56,690 nt of DNA from Thermoflexus hugenholtzii JAD2 (GTDB taxonomy: Bacteria > Chloroflexota > Anaerolineae > Thermoflexales > Thermoflexaceae): NCBI RefSeq assembly GCF_900187885.1, contig NZ_FYEK01000072.1:1-56690 (forward strand), written 5' to 3'. Below are positions 15,695 through 24,681 of this stretch, piece after piece. Position 1 is the stretch's first letter. Each line of letters starts with the position of its first letter. Under the pieces are notes generated by a model. It searched no databases and had not been told where the DNA came from. It saw nothing but the letters and a program-made list of their open reading frames with translations. Position numbers and translations under genes: made by a program.

Positions 15695-16873
15695 TCATCC
15701 CTGCTTCTCCACGATCAGCGTCTTCAGGTAAAGGGTCTCCGGGATCTGCAGGATCCATGGGTGATCCGGCGGCTGATAGGTGACATCCCGGACGACCAGG
15801 CGGCAGCCCACGTCGGCTGCCGCCAGGCGGACGGCCTCGATCAGATCCTCCAGGCGGACCGGATAGGCGCACGAGGAGAAGAACAGCACCCCGCCCTCCT
15901 CCAGCAGGCGCAGGGCGAACGCGGCCATCTCCACGAACCGTCGGCGCACTCCCCGCTCCCATTCCGTCCGTCGTTTCACCATTGCGGGCGGATCCAGGAC
16001 CACGTGGGTGAACCGCCTTCCCTCCGCAAGCAACGCCTCCATCATCTCCAGGGCATCCCCCAGGCGGACGGTGATCCGGGAAGCCAGGCCGTTGCGGGCC
16101 GCGTTGCGCTCCGCCTGCTGCAACGCCCATGGGTCCTTGTCGATGACCATCGCCGTCGCCCCCGCGGCGGCCGCGTGGATGGCAAAGGTCCCGATGTAGC
16201 CGTAAACGTCCAGCACCCGATCCCCCGGCCGCACCATCCCTCGCAACCGCCGGCGGTTCTCCCGCTGATCCAGATAGAACCCGGTCTTCTGCCCGCGGAT
16301 CGCGCTGGTCTCGAAGACCAGCCCGTCCTCCTCCACCTCCAGCGGATCCGGGATCTCCCCCCACAGCCGGCCGGCCCGCGGCTCCAGCCCCTCGTCCTCC
16401 CGGGCCTCCACATCGCTGCGCTCATAAATCCCGCGGGGGGCGAAGCGCTCACGCAGCGCACCCACCAGGATCTCCCGCCAGCGCTCCATCCCCAGGTTCC
16501 GGATCTGCACCACCAGGACATCGCCGTAGCGATCGATGATCAGCCCGGGGAGCCCATCTGCCTCCCCGTGGACCAGGCGGACGGCGTTTGTGTCCCGGAT
16601 GCTCCTTCGCCGGTCGGCGGCCTCCGCCAGGCGCCTCCGGAGCCACCCCGAATCCACGGGCTCGTCCCCCCGGGTGAGCATCCGAAGGGGGATATGGGCC
16701 GCGGGGTTGTAGAACGCCCTCCCCACCAGCGTCCCCGTGGCGTCCCGAACCTCCACGACGGCCCCCGGCTCCGGGTCCCCGTGAACGCGGGCGATGTCAT
16801 CGTGGAAGGCCCATGGGTAGAAATTGCGGAGCTTGCGCTCCGCGTGGGGCTTGAGAACGATCCACGCCTTCAT
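15695..16873 (-). CDS. Class I SAM-dependent rRNA (cytosine-5) methyltransferase, RlmI-like
   Basis: A 392-residue protein of the RlmI/RlmK-type family, which methylate 23S rRNA cytosine. An N-terminal PUA-like RNA-binding region (MKAWIVLKPHAERKL, VVEVRDATGTLVGRAFYN) is followed by the EEDI-like central region (LPGLIIDRYGDVLVVQ, IRGQKTGFYLDQRENRR), then a Rossmann SAM domain with VLDVYGYIGTFAIHAAAAGA, the DPP motif in VVLDPPAMVKRR, and SSCAYPV. The ATG at 16873 overlaps the holA stop by 4 nt. The family is clear; the exact target base is inferred. Confidence 0.88.
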   Translation of the reverse strand: MKAWIVLKPHAERKLRNFYPWAFHDDIARVHGDPEPGAVVEVRDATGTLVGRAFYNPAAHIPLRMLTRGDEPVDSGWLRRRLAEAADRRRSIRDTNAVRLVHGEADGLPGLIIDRYGDVLVVQIRNLGMERWREILVGALRERFAPRGIYERSDVEAREDEGLEPRAGRLWGEIPDPLEVEEDGLVFETSAIRGQKTGFYLDQRENRRRLRGMVRPGDRVLDVYGYIGTFAIHAAAAGATAMVIDKDPWALQQAERNAARNGLASRITVRLGDALEMMEALLAEGRRFTHVVLDPPAMVKRRTEWERGVRRRFVEMAAFALRLLEEGGVLFFSSCAYPVRLEDLIEAVRLAAADVGCRLVVRDVTYQPPDHPWILQIPETLYLKTLIVEKQG

Positions 16874-17838
16874 ACGGCTTCCCGTCGGCCCACCGAGACG
16901 ATGAACGTCTCCAGCGCCACCACATCCGGGACCTGGCCGGTTTTGATGGCCAGGTCCAGCTCCGCCAGGCTCCGGTAGAAGGTTTCCAGCTGGGGGATCG
17001 AGAAGGCGACCGCGGACTCGGCGATCTTGCGCGCCGCATACGGATGAAGGCCCAGCAGGTTTCCGGCCTCCGCGGGGGAGAGGCCCCGTTCCAGCTGTTC
17101 CTTCATCAGGAGCATCAGACGGAACTGGCGGACGATCATGCCGAACAGCCCGAGGGGGTGCTCTCCTTCCTCCAGGAGCCGGTGGAGGGCGGCCAGGGCC
17201 CGGCGCACATCCCGCCGTCCTAAAGCCTCCGTGAGCTCGAAGAGGCTGATCGGCGCCGCGTAGGGGACCAGCCGCTCCACATCCTGCGGGGTGACGGGAC
17301 GGCCGGCAGCCCATGCGGAGAGCTTGCGGATCTCCTGATCCAGCAGGCGGAGATCCGTGATCAGGGCGGCCAGGGCGGAGGCCGCCTGCGGGGTGAAGGT
17401 CCCGCCGTATCGCCGGGCCCGCTCCATCACCCATTCCGGGAGGGCCCGGGGAGGCGGCAGGGGGAAATGCCGGACCTCCGCCTGATCCAGACGCGCCGCC
17501 ATCCAGCGCAACAGCGGATGATCCTCCGGGAGGGTCTTTCGCTCGATCAGGACCAGGAGGGTGGTGGGCGGGACGGCGGCGAGGGCCTGTCGGAAGGCCT
17601 CGTCCTCCTGGGCCCGCCGGCGCTCCCGGGCGAACCATCCCTCCACGACGACCAGGCGCCGCGAGGCCAGGAAGGGCATCGCCGCGCATGCCGCCTGCAG
17701 CTCCGCCGGGGAGATCCGCCGGCCGTCCAGAACGATTACGTTCATGGACTGGGCGGCCGCATCCCCCACCTCGCCGCGCAGCTCCCGCAGGGCCTCCTCG
17801 ATCTCTAGCTCGTTTTCACCGTGGAAGAGGAAGATCAT
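16870..17838 (-). CDS. holA: DNA polymerase III subunit delta
   Basis: HolA is the clamp-loader subunit that opens the beta clamp. The 322 residues show the family layout: N-terminal FLFHGENELEIEEALREL, a degenerate AAA+ module (RLVVVEGWFARERR, TTLLVLIERKTLPEDHPLLR), LRLLDQEIRKLSAWA, then the collar domain with LFELTEALGRRD, GLFGMIVRQFRLMLLMKEQL and the C-terminal DLAIKTGQ. There is no intact Walker A, as expected for delta. It is coupled to the methyltransferase downstream. Confidence 0.93.
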   Translation of the reverse strand: MIFLFHGENELEIEEALRELRGEVGDAAAQSMNVIVLDGRRISPAELQAACAAMPFLASRRLVVVEGWFARERRRAQEDEAFRQALAAVPPTTLLVLIERKTLPEDHPLLRWMAARLDQAEVRHFPLPPPRALPEWVMERARRYGGTFTPQAASALAALITDLRLLDQEIRKLSAWAAGRPVTPQDVERLVPYAAPISLFELTEALGRRDVRRALAALHRLLEEGEHPLGLFGMIVRQFRLMLLMKEQLERGLSPAEAGNLLGLHPYAARKIAESAVAFSIPQLETFYRSLAELDLAIKTGQVPDVVALETFIVSVGRREAV

Positions 17839-17898
17839 CGGCAGTATTCCACGAATGATTCACGCAGTTCCCTGGCTACGACCTCGGGTTCCGGACGC

Positions 17899-18402
17899 TC
17901 ATCCGCCCCGGGTCTCCACGAAGTGGACCCGGACGAAGCCGCCGGGGAGGGCCCGCACCCCCACGATCTCCAGATCCCCCGGGTCAGCCCGGGTGGTGAC
18001 GTGGGCCTGCAGCCATGGGCCCAGGGGTTGCACAGCGATCAACGTGAGCACGGTGGCGAAGATCACCAGGGGGAGAACGTCGCGACGCCGGCGATGGGGC
18101 ACCAGGCCCAGGGTGAGAAAGGCCGCCAGGCCGGCGGAGGTGCCAGAGGCCACGTAGTTGGTCCCGCAACCCGGATGGATCGCCCAGTGATGCTCGCCTC
18201 GACGCAATCGCTCCAGGGCCTCACGGGCCGCAGCGATCACCGCCTCCATCGGCACGTTCCCGTAAACGTAGAACCCGAAAGGGGTGGAGCGACCGGCCAT
18301 GGGCAGGCCGGGGAACCGCTGGCTGAGCAGATGGATCGTGGCGTGCTCCAGCGCATGGTTGCGCCGGATCCGCCGCAACGGCGTCCAATCCAGGATCGAC
18401 AT
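17899..18402 (-). CDS. DUF6391-like membrane protein
   Basis: A 167-residue protein with the conserved N-terminal block RRNHALEHATIHLLSQRFP, then GFYVYGNVP, an HPGCGTNYVASG block, and two membrane segments (SAGLAAFLTLGLVP and PLVIFATVLTLIAVQPLGPW). The His/Cys/Gly blocks match my memory of DUF6391, common in Chloroflexota and cyanobacteria; function is unknown. It lies 60 bp before holA and 58 bp after the sortase stop, in the same transcription direction. Confidence 0.7.
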   Translation of the reverse strand: MSILDWTPLRRIRRNHALEHATIHLLSQRFPGLPMAGRSTPFGFYVYGNVPMEAVIAAAREALERLRRGEHHWAIHPGCGTNYVASGTSAGLAAFLTLGLVPHRRRRDVLPLVIFATVLTLIAVQPLGPWLQAHVTTRADPGDLEIVGVRALPGGFVRVHFVETRGG

Positions 18403-18460
18403 CCCGACCTCCAGTCCGGAAAGTTCGCATGAGCGCTCGCGCGCGCCGCGCCCGGCGCCC

Positions 18461-19101
18461 TCACGGGGCTGGGCGGGCCACCACGATCAGGCGATGGGTG
18501 TTGTTCTCTGGCGGCCAGCACGGGACCAGGGTGAGGCCCTCCTCCGGGGTGAGCAGGATCCACGCCAGATTCCGCTGCCGCACCTTCGGAGGCTGACCTT
18601 CCCCCGGCAGGATGTGGATCCCCTCCATCTGAACCCGTAGGCCTGGCGGGAGGTCTCCACCCGGATCCGCTGACCCGGGCGCAGGCGATGGAGGGCGCGG
18701 AAGGCCTTCCCCTTGATGTTGTGGTGGCCGATCAGGACCACATTGCCCCCCTGGCCGGGCGCCGCCGGGGTGAGAAGCCAGCCGGCGGCGAACCCGCGGG
18801 GAGGCTCCCAGGTGATGAAGACCTGGCTCCCCTCCGTCATCGTGGTCAGGCGCGCCGGGACCACCGGGGCCTCCAGCCCGATGTCCGAGATGATCGAGCG
18901 GATGGGGGGATCCGCCATCGCCCTGGAGGACGGCGAGCGGGTCGCTGGGGCTGCGGAAGGCCCCCGGGGTGGAAGTGGAAGGGGTTCAGGATCCCGGGGG
19001 GTGGACCAGGCCGTCGCGAGCCCGGCGGCCCCGAGGAGCAGCCCCGCTCCGATCAGGAGGCTGCTCAGCCGGTTGCCGGACGGACGACGGCCTGATCCCA
19101 T
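18461..19101 (-). pseudogene. Sortase, interrupted by a one-base frameshift near 18630
   Basis: ATG 19101 starts a protein with an N-terminal membrane anchor (SLLIGAGLLLGAAGLATAW), a Pro-rich spacer and a sortase beta-barrel carrying the catalytic His in NVVLIGHHNIKG (H126/H127). After SRQAYGF (residue 157) homology jumps to another frame at about 18630/18631: QMEGIHILPGEGQ, then LTLVPCWPPENNTHRLIVVA, ending at TGA 18463-18461. The catalytic Cys (codon 18520-18518) and Arg are only in the second frame. One missing base (TTC-AG-ATG, where TTC-CAG-ATG would restore it) explains it. Without correction the first frame runs on to 18487 with unrelated residues. It is either a sequencing or assembly error, a recent inactivation, or a frameshift-dependent gene. 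Confidence 0.8.
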
Positions 19102-19718
19102 GGCGCGCGCTCCAGATATCCCCCCACCATCGCCAGCAACGTTTCGTTGTAAAAAGCGAGGATGTCCCGATAGACCTCGCGCCAGCGCTCCGGCGCCCCG
19201 CCCAGCTCCACCATCCGGAACACGCTCTCCAGGAGGTGGCCGCCGAAGTGGAGGAACGCCCGCAACAGGTCTTCCAGCCCCAGCCCGGCCGCGTGCGCCT
19301 GCTCGGCGTAACGTTGCCCGATCCGGCGGGGGCGGTGCGGGTCGTGATCCCGGATGTAAGCCTGGAGCTCCTCCAGGAGCTGGTAGCACGTGGCCTGGAA
19401 CTCTTGAGCGATAGGGCCGCGCATCCGTTCGAACCAGGGGGCCTGAGGGCCGACTCCCCGGGCGAGCTCCAGACGGAGCTGGCCCAGGGTGTAAGTGATC
19501 AGCATGCGCACCCCGGGCTCCGCGCCGTGGGCCTGCAGCCAGGCTTCCAGATCCTTGCGGGCGAACCGCCGATGCCCCCCGGCGGTCCGCTGGGAGGGGA
19601 TGCGCCCGGCATCCGCCCACGCCCGCAGCGTGGCCGGGTGCACCCCCAGCATCGCCGCCGCCTCTTTCAGAGAAAGCCACTCCCCGGTGGGATTCCTCGT
19701 TTTTCGCTTCCCCATCAT
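19065..19718 (-). CDS. MerR-type DNA-binding regulator with RsbR-N-like helical domain
   Basis: A 217-residue protein. Residues 12-65 are a MerR/BldC-type winged helix (LSLKEAAAMLGVHPATLRAW, DAGRIPSQRTAGGHRRF). Residues 75-210 form an all-helical domain resembling the globin-like N-terminal domain of RsbR/RsbRD-type sensors and some histidine kinases (YQLLEELQAYIRDHD, LEDLLRAFLHFGGHLLE, FYNETLLAMVGGYL). It is probably a one-component regulator whose ligand is unknown. Two adjacent ATGs (19718, 19715) are possible starts; GGGGGAG lies very close to both. Its 3' end overlaps the sortase start by 37 nt, linking the two. Confidence 0.75.
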   Translation of the reverse strand: MMGKRKTRNPTGEWLSLKEAAAMLGVHPATLRAWADAGRIPSQRTAGGHRRFARKDLEAWLQAHGAEPGVRMLITYTLGQLRLELARGVGPQAPWFERMRGPIAQEFQATCYQLLEELQAYIRDHDPHRPRRIGQRYAEQAHAAGLGLEDLLRAFLHFGGHLLESVFRMVELGGAPERWREVYRDILAFYNETLLAMVGGYLERAPWDQAVVRPATG

Positions 19719-19758
19719 CTCCCCCCTGGATCCCCCGCCTGGCAGGCTGCTTCCCCCA

Positions 19759-20869
19759 TCACGAGCGGGGAGCCGCGACAGCTTGGCGCAGATAGGCCTC
19801 CATGAAATCGTCCAGCTCCCCGTCCAGGACCCGCTCCACCTGGCTGGTCTCGTAGTCGGTGCGATGGTCCTTGACCAACTGATAGGGATGCAACACGTAG
19901 GAGCGGATCTGGTTGCCCCACTCGGCGCTGACGTGTTCGCCCTTGAGGGCGGCGATCTCCGCCCGGCGCTTCTGCTCCTCCAGCTCCGCCAGCCGGGCCT
20001 TCAGGATCTTGAGGGCGGTCTCTTTGTTCTGGGTCTGGCTGCGCTCGTTCTGGCAGGAGACCACGATCCCCGTCGGGATGTGCCGGATGCGGACGGCCGT
20101 CTCGTTCTTCTGCATATGCTGGCCGCCCGCCGTGGAGGCCCGGAAGGTCTCGATGATGATGTCCTCCGGCCGGATGACGATCTCCGGGCTCTCCCCGATG
20201 TCCGGCCAGACCTCGACCAGGGCGAAGGACGTGTGGCGGCGGCGGGCGGCGTCGAAGGGGGAGATGCGCACCAGGCGGTGCACCCCTTTCTCCGCCTTCA
20301 GGTAGCCGTAGGCGTAGGGGCCTTTCACCAGCACCGTGGCGCTCTTGATCCCCGCCTCCTCGCCGTCCACCTTGTCCAGTAACTCGGCCTCCCAGCCCCG
20401 GCGCTCCGCCCAACGCAGATACATGCGCAACAGCATCTCCGCCCAGTCCTGGGCGTCGGTGCCGCCAGCCCCCGCGTGGATGGCCAGGATGGCATCGTGG
20501 CGGTCGTAGGGGCCGGACATCCAGACCTCGAACTGGCGGCGGCGCACCGTCTCCTCCAGGGCTTCGATCTCGCGGGCCAGCTCAGCCATCAGCGCCTCAT
20601 CGCCCTCGCCCTCCGCCAGCTCCAGCAGCTCCCGGACCTCCTGAGCCCGTTGGTGTAGATGGAGCCAGTTGCGGACCTCCTCCTTCAGGCGGCCTAATCG
20701 CCTCAGCACCTCCTGCGCCTGGGCCGGCTGTTCCCAAAAATCCGGCCGGGCGGCCTCCTCCTCCAAACGCTGGATCTCCGCCTGCTTCTCCGGGATGTCA
20801 AAGACGGTCCAGAAGATCTTCCAGGGTCAGCGTCAACCCTTCCAGTCGCTCTCGCAGCTCCGTCGACAT
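19759..20869 (-). CDS. prfB: Peptide chain release factor 2 (programmed +1 frameshift)
   Basis: RF2 terminates translation at UGA and UAA. The gene starts at ATG 20869 after AGGGAG, reads 23 codons (MSTELRERLEGLTLTLEDLL...), meets TGA at 20800-20798 within CTTTGAC, and continues in the +1 frame as DIPEKQAEIQRLEEEAARPD. The remainder has the RF2 helical domain 1, the tripeptide-anticodon region (SPFDAARRRHTSFALV follows it) and the catalytic GGQ in RASTAGGQHMQKNETAVR. Total length is about 369 residues. Low RF2 makes the ribosome pause at UGA and shift, which autoregulates synthesis. A conventional start at 20766 would lose the N-terminus. Confidence 0.95.
20797..20803 (-). promoter_or_regulatory. 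prfB programmed frameshift site CTTTGAC
   Basis: Minus strand CTT TGA C at 20803-20797: the slippery CTT codon, the in-frame TGA, and the following C match the bacterial prfB recoding site. No AGGGGG-like internal Shine-Dalgarno is visible in the usual place just upstream (CTGGACCGT instead). Confidence 0.9.
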
Positions 20870-20942
20870 CGTCTCCCTCCCTTTCTGTGGATCTCCACCC
20901 GGCCGCCTGGCAAGGGCGGCCTTCCCCTGCTTGCTGACAAGG

Positions 20943-21818
20943 TTAGGGGGCGGATTTCCCCTCGATGAAGCGCGCGATGGCCTGCATGAAGGCCTTCAGG
21001 TCCCGGATCGCCGGGAGAAGCAGCGCGCGAACCTGGGCGTGATCGATGTCCCAATACAGGTGGACCAGCCGGTTCCGCCACCGGGCCATCTGCGCCATGG
21101 CTTCCGCCAGCGCCTCCGGCAGGAAACCCGCCTGCCCCAGGACCCGAAAGACCTCCGCATCGCTCTGAGGGCGCCCCAATCCCATGTAGGCGACAATGTG
21201 ATGCCCGATGTCCAGCGCCGCTTCGATGGCCAACTGGAGAAAGCGCTCCGCGCTGCCGTAGCGATACGGATCCCCGCAGAAGCCCGAGCGATCCAAGGCG
21301 GCCAGCGGCTCCAGCAGCGCGAGGAACTCTTCCAGCCGAGCCATGCGATCTATCAACAAATCTCGATCGATCACCGGGCTTTCCCCCTTCCAGCGCTTCA
21401 GGGAGGTCCGGTTCAGGAGCTCCCGAAAGGGGCCCTCGTCCAGATAGGCTCGCATCGCCCGGGCTTCCCAATCCGCGCAGCGGCCGGGGTCCCGGCAGAA
21501 CAGGAGCTCCCGCTCCTTTAGAAGGGCGAACCGGCGGGCCGGCGGCAGCCTGTTCAGCAAGATCAGGTCGATCTCATGGCCCGGAAGGGCCTCCTCCAAC
21601 CGGGCCTGGAGATGATCCAGGAGCTCCGGGAACCGCGCGGGGGGCACATCCGGATCCACCCAGAGGGCGATGTCCACGTCGCTCAGGGCATCCGCCCGGC
21701 CGGCGGCCCAGGAGCCAACCCAATAAGCCCCGATCACCTCCGGGATGTCCACCGCCCGGATCATGGCATCCCGGGAGGGTGCCGGGATCTCGATTTCAGG
21801 CAGGCGACCCCGTCGCAT
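20943..21818 (-). CDS. Second single-chain MNT-HEPN fusion (MNT + HepT/DUF86-like)
   Basis: A 291-residue protein. The nucleotidyltransferase domain (residues 20-110) has GS at 35-36, D47/D49 (SDVDIALW) and D84 (EIDLILL). The C-terminal half (150-285) is HepT-like: helical, with [20 protein letters not shown] and the R248-N-x3-H253-x-Y255 signature ([13 protein letters not shown]), closer to classic HepT than the fusion at 14.8 kb. It is not a close duplicate of that protein. ATG 21818 is preferred over TTG 21824; it overlaps the end of ftsY by 23 nt. It probably works as a self-contained RNase/adenylyltransferase unit. Confidence 0.82.
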   Translation of the reverse strand: MRRGRLPEIEIPAPSRDAMIRAVDIPEVIGAYWVGSWAAGRADALSDVDIALWVDPDVPPARFPELLDHLQARLEEALPGHEIDLILLNRLPPARRFALLKERELLFCRDPGRCADWEARAMRAYLDEGPFRELLNRTSLKRWKGESPVIDRDLLIDRMARLEEFLALLEPLAALDRSGFCGDPYRYGSAERFLQLAIEAALDIGHHIVAYMGLGRPQSDAEVFRVLGQAGFLPEALAEAMAQMARWRNRLVHLYWDIDHAQVRALLLPAIRDLKAFMQAIARFIEGKSAP

Positions 21819-22725
21819 CCTCAAACAGCTCCTCTACAAAGGCGTCCGCATCGAAGGGCAGCAGATCCTCCAGCCCCTCTCCCACCCCCACAAACCGCAC
21901 CGGCAGGCCCAGCTCTCGGGCAATGGCGAAGACCGCGCCCCCCTTCGCCGTGCCGTCCAGCTTGGTGAGGATCAGACCGGTGACGCCCACGGCTTGATGG
22001 AACTCCCGGGCCTGCGGGAGGGCGTTCTGCCCGGTGGTGGCATCCAGCACCAGCCAGACCTCGTGGGGTGCGCCCGGGACCGCTTTCGCGGCGACCCGGC
22101 GGACCTTCTGGAGCTCCTGCATCAGGTTGTATTTGGTGTGCAGCCGGCCGGCGGTGTCCGCCAGGACCAGGTCGTAGCCCCGGGCGCGGGCGGCCTGCAG
22201 GGCGTCGAAGAGCACCGCGCCGGGATCAGCGCCGGGCTGCCCCCCGATGCAGGGCACGCCGGCCCGATCCGCCCAGATCTCCAGCTGTTCTCCCGCCGCA
22301 GCCCGGAAGGTGTCTGCTGCTGCCAGCAGCACCCGTCGGCCCTGCTGCCGGAAGCGGTGGGCCAGCTTCGCCACGGTGGTGGTCTTCCCCGAGCCATTCA
22401 CCCCGACCACCAGCACCACCTCCAGGGGATCCCGCCCCAGGTTCAACGGCGGGGGATCTTTGAGCAGGGCGCGCAGCTCCGCTTTCAACATCGCCCGCAG
22501 GTCCTCCGCCCGGGTGACCCCCTCCCGGCGGACCCGCTCTCGCAGGCGATCCAGGAGCTCTTGAGCGACCCGGACGCCCACATCGGCCTGGATGAGGGCC
22601 GCCTCCAGCTCCTCCCAGAGCGCCGGCGTGATCTCGGTCGCCCCCAACAGCTGCGCGATCCGTCCGAAGGCGGCCTGGCGGGTTCGCGCCAGGCCTTCCC
22701 GCAGGGCTTGCAGCATGCTCCGCAT
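21796..22725 (-). CDS. ftsY: Signal recognition particle receptor FtsY
   Basis: FtsY is the membrane-associated GTPase that docks ribosome-SRP complexes at the SecYEG translocon. The 309-residue form has the helical N domain (residues 1-95) and the G domain: P-loop [17 protein letters not shown], insertion box [16 protein letters not shown]3 [11 protein letters not shown]4 [10 protein letters not shown] and the closing [15 protein letters not shown]. The acidic A domain of proteobacterial FtsY is absent, as in many thermophiles. ATG 22725 is chosen because the frame upstream contains the promoter; GGAGGAG lies 11-13 nt away. Confidence 0.95.
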   Translation of the reverse strand: MRSMLQALREGLARTRQAAFGRIAQLLGATEITPALWEELEAALIQADVGVRVAQELLDRLRERVRREGVTRAEDLRAMLKAELRALLKDPPPLNLGRDPLEVVLVVGVNGSGKTTTVAKLAHRFRQQGRRVLLAAADTFRAAAGEQLEIWADRAGVPCIGGQPGADPGAVLFDALQAARARGYDLVLADTAGRLHTKYNLMQELQKVRRVAAKAVPGAPHEVWLVLDATTGQNALPQAREFHQAVGVTGLILTKLDGTAKGGAVFAIARELGLPVRFVGVGEGLEDLLPFDADAFVEELFEDATGSPA

Positions 22726-22767
22726 CGATGCGTCCGCTCCTCCTGCCTGTACGATCCTCCTTCTCGA

Positions 22768-22773
22768 ATTATA
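22768..22773 (-). promoter_or_regulatory. ftsY promoter -10 element
   Basis: Consensus TATAAT on the minus strand at 22773-22768, in the divergent 149-bp gap, about 43 nt from the ftsY ATG. The -35 (TAGATG at 22796-22791) is weak. Confidence 0.5.
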
Positions 22774-22874
22774 TCGAAGGCCCGCCGATCCATCTATGCG
22801 GTCTCCGAAGGCGAACGGCAATATAAAATGGGAATCCCTGATGATCTTCCGGATCACGATGGGGAACGCCCGGG

Positions 22875-23579
22875 ATGAGCGCCATGCGACGAGGGATTTC
22901 ACGTGATTCTTGGGCCCGATGGATGATCTGGAACCTCGTAGCAGCCTGCGGGGTGGGGATCCTGGCCCTGTGGGGGATCGAGCGGATCTGGCCGCTGCCG
23001 CCCCTGCCCACCCCTCTCCCCACGGCCACCCCGATCCCCACCGCGACGCCCCGCCCCCCGCTGATGTATACCGTCCAGCCTGGGGATACCCTGATCGGGA
23101 TCGCGGCGCGCTATGGGGTGTCCCTGGAGAGCCTGTTGCGGGCCAACGGCCTGAGCCCGGAGGCGGTCATCTATCCGGGGCAGGTGCTGCGGATCCCGGG
23201 GGAGCTCCCGGCGGCGCCGCCCCCCATCCCTTCTCCGACTCCGCTGCCATCCCCAGCGTCGGCCGCTGATGGGATCCGCCTGCGGGTTCTGGAGATCCGC
23301 GGGGTCGGGGATGTGGAGCAGGAGACCCTCGTGCTGGCGAACGAGGGAGCGACCCTCAGCCTGGCTGGCTGGCGGCTGCGGGATACGGATGGGAACCTCT
23401 TCGTCTTCCCGGCCCTCACCCTATGGACCGGCAGCCGGGTGGCGGTGCACACCCGCGCCGGGGAGAACACGGCCACGGATCTTTACTGGGGACGCGACGG
23501 GGCGGTGTGGCAACCCAGCGAACGAGGCGTTCTGGAGGACCCGGAGGGGACCGTGGTGCTGGAGTTCCGGGTCCCATAA
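22875..23579 (+). CDS. LysM and lamin-tail domain exported protein
   Basis: A 234-residue protein with an N-terminal membrane/signal anchor (residues 17-37, MIWNLVAACGVGILALWGI), a Pro/Thr stalk (LPTPLPTATPIPTATP), a LysM peptidoglycan/glycan-binding domain (residues 64-108, YTVQPGDTLIGIAARYGVSL with YPGQVLRIP), a second linker, and a C-terminal lamin-tail (LTD) beta-sandwich (GDVEQETLVLANEGA, LAGWRLRDTDGN, VAVHTRAG). Both domains are non-catalytic, so it is probably a structural or adhesive envelope protein. The ribosome site is weak; ATG 22884 is an alternative start. Confidence 0.85.
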   Translation: MSAMRRGISRDSWARWMIWNLVAACGVGILALWGIERIWPLPPLPTPLPTATPIPTATPRPPLMYTVQPGDTLIGIAARYGVSLESLLRANGLSPEAVIYPGQVLRIPGELPAAPPPIPSPTPLPSPASAADGIRLRVLEIRGVGDVEQETLVLANEGATLSLAGWRLRDTDGNLFVFPALTLWTGSRVAVHTRAGENTATDLYWGRDGAVWQPSERGVLEDPEGTVVLEFRVP

Positions 23580-23606
23580 CCTCGCCCTCGGGATCGACAG
23601 CCGAGC

Positions 23607-24629
23607 TTACATCACCCGCCAGCACGCCACCCAGTGCTCCTGCTGCGGCGTTCCCACGTTGATCAAGGGCGGCTCCTCCCGGGCGCAGTGCGCCATCGCG
23701 ACCGGGCAACGGGGATGGAAGCGGCATCCGGCGGGCGGGTTGAGCGGGCTGGGGACATCCCCCTTCAGCAGGATGCGCTCCCGCTTGAGGGTGGGATCTG
23801 GAATAGGAACGGCGGAGAGCAAAGCTTGCGTGTAAGGATGGAGCGGATTGCGATACAGCTCCTCCCGAGAGGTCAGCTCCACGATCTTCCCCAGATACAT
23901 CACTGCGACGCGATCGCTGACGTGCTCAATGACGCTCAGGTTGTGGGCGATGAACAGATAGGTGAGATGGAACTCCTCCTGGAGCTCTTTCAGGAGGTTA
24001 ATGATCTGGGCCTGGATGGAGACGTCCAGGGCGGAGATCGGCTCATCGCAGACGATGAACTTGGGGCGCAGGGCCAGAGCCCGGGCGATGACGATGCGCT
24101 GGCGTTGGCCTCCTGAGAACTCGTGAGGATAGCGGCGGGCGTGGTAATCCTCTAGGCCCACCTTGCGGAGGAGATCGATCACCATCTCCATGCGCTCTTT
24201 CGGTGTTCCGATCCCGTGGACGGCGAGCCCCTCGGCGATGCTCGCCCCCACCGGCATACGGGGATCCAGGGAGGAGTAAGGATCTTGGAAGATGATCTGC
24301 ATGTCCCGTCGCAGGGCTTTCAGTTCGGATTTGGTGAGAGCGAAGATGTTCCTTCCCTCGAAATAGACTTCCCCGGCCGTGGGCTCGATCAGACGGAGGA
24401 TCGTGCGTCCGACGGTGGTTTTCCCGCAACCGGATTCCCCGACCAGCCCCAGGGTTTCGCCGCGGCGGATGTTGAAGCTCACCCCATCCACGGCTTTCAC
24501 CCAGGCCACTACGCGTTGCAGCAATCCCCGACGCACCGGGAAATATTTCTTAAGATCCCGAACCACCACCAGATCCTGATCCGCCGAGATTGTCGTGCGA
24601 GGCTGAACTTGCGTCTGCGCGATGGTCAT
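23607..24629 (-). CDS. dppF: Oligo/dipeptide ABC transporter ATP-binding protein (DppF/OppF type)
   Basis: A 340-residue ATPase of the peptide importer family. Walker [11 protein letters not shown]-loop [14 protein letters not shown], signature FSGGQRQR and Walker [14 protein letters not shown] are intact. The C-terminal oligopeptide-type extension has cysteines in [15 protein letters not shown], which in this family bind an iron-sulfur cluster or metal. It is the last gene of dppBCDF, 52 bp after dppD. Substrate specificity (peptide, or possibly nickel or sugar) cannot be told from the ATPase. Confidence 0.93.
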   Translation of the reverse strand: MTIAQTQVQPRTTISADQDLVVVRDLKKYFPVRRGLLQRVVAWVKAVDGVSFNIRRGETLGLVGESGCGKTTVGRTILRLIEPTAGEVYFEGRNIFALTKSELKALRRDMQIIFQDPYSSLDPRMPVGASIAEGLAVHGIGTPKERMEMVIDLLRKVGLEDYHARRYPHEFSGGQRQRIVIARALALRPKFIVCDEPISALDVSIQAQIINLLKELQEEFHLTYLFIAHNLSVIEHVSDRVAVMYLGKIVELTSREELYRNPLHPYTQALLSAVPIPDPTLKRERILLKGDVPSPLNPPAGCRFHPRCPVAMAHCAREEPPLINVGTPQQEHWVACWRVM

Positions 24630-24681
24630 CCGTCATCCTCCCTGTTCCGGAGATCCTTTTCGAACGTGCCGGCCGGGGGTG

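Noticed and set aside
16797-17039. Arg/Ser-rich minus-strand ORF overlapping the 3' end of holA
   Set aside because: Shadow frame of holA with no homology.
20901-20921. GGCCGCC...GGCGGCC hairpin between the second fusion gene and prfB as terminator
   Set aside because: Short stem and no T-tract on either strand; chance is likely in GC-rich DNA.
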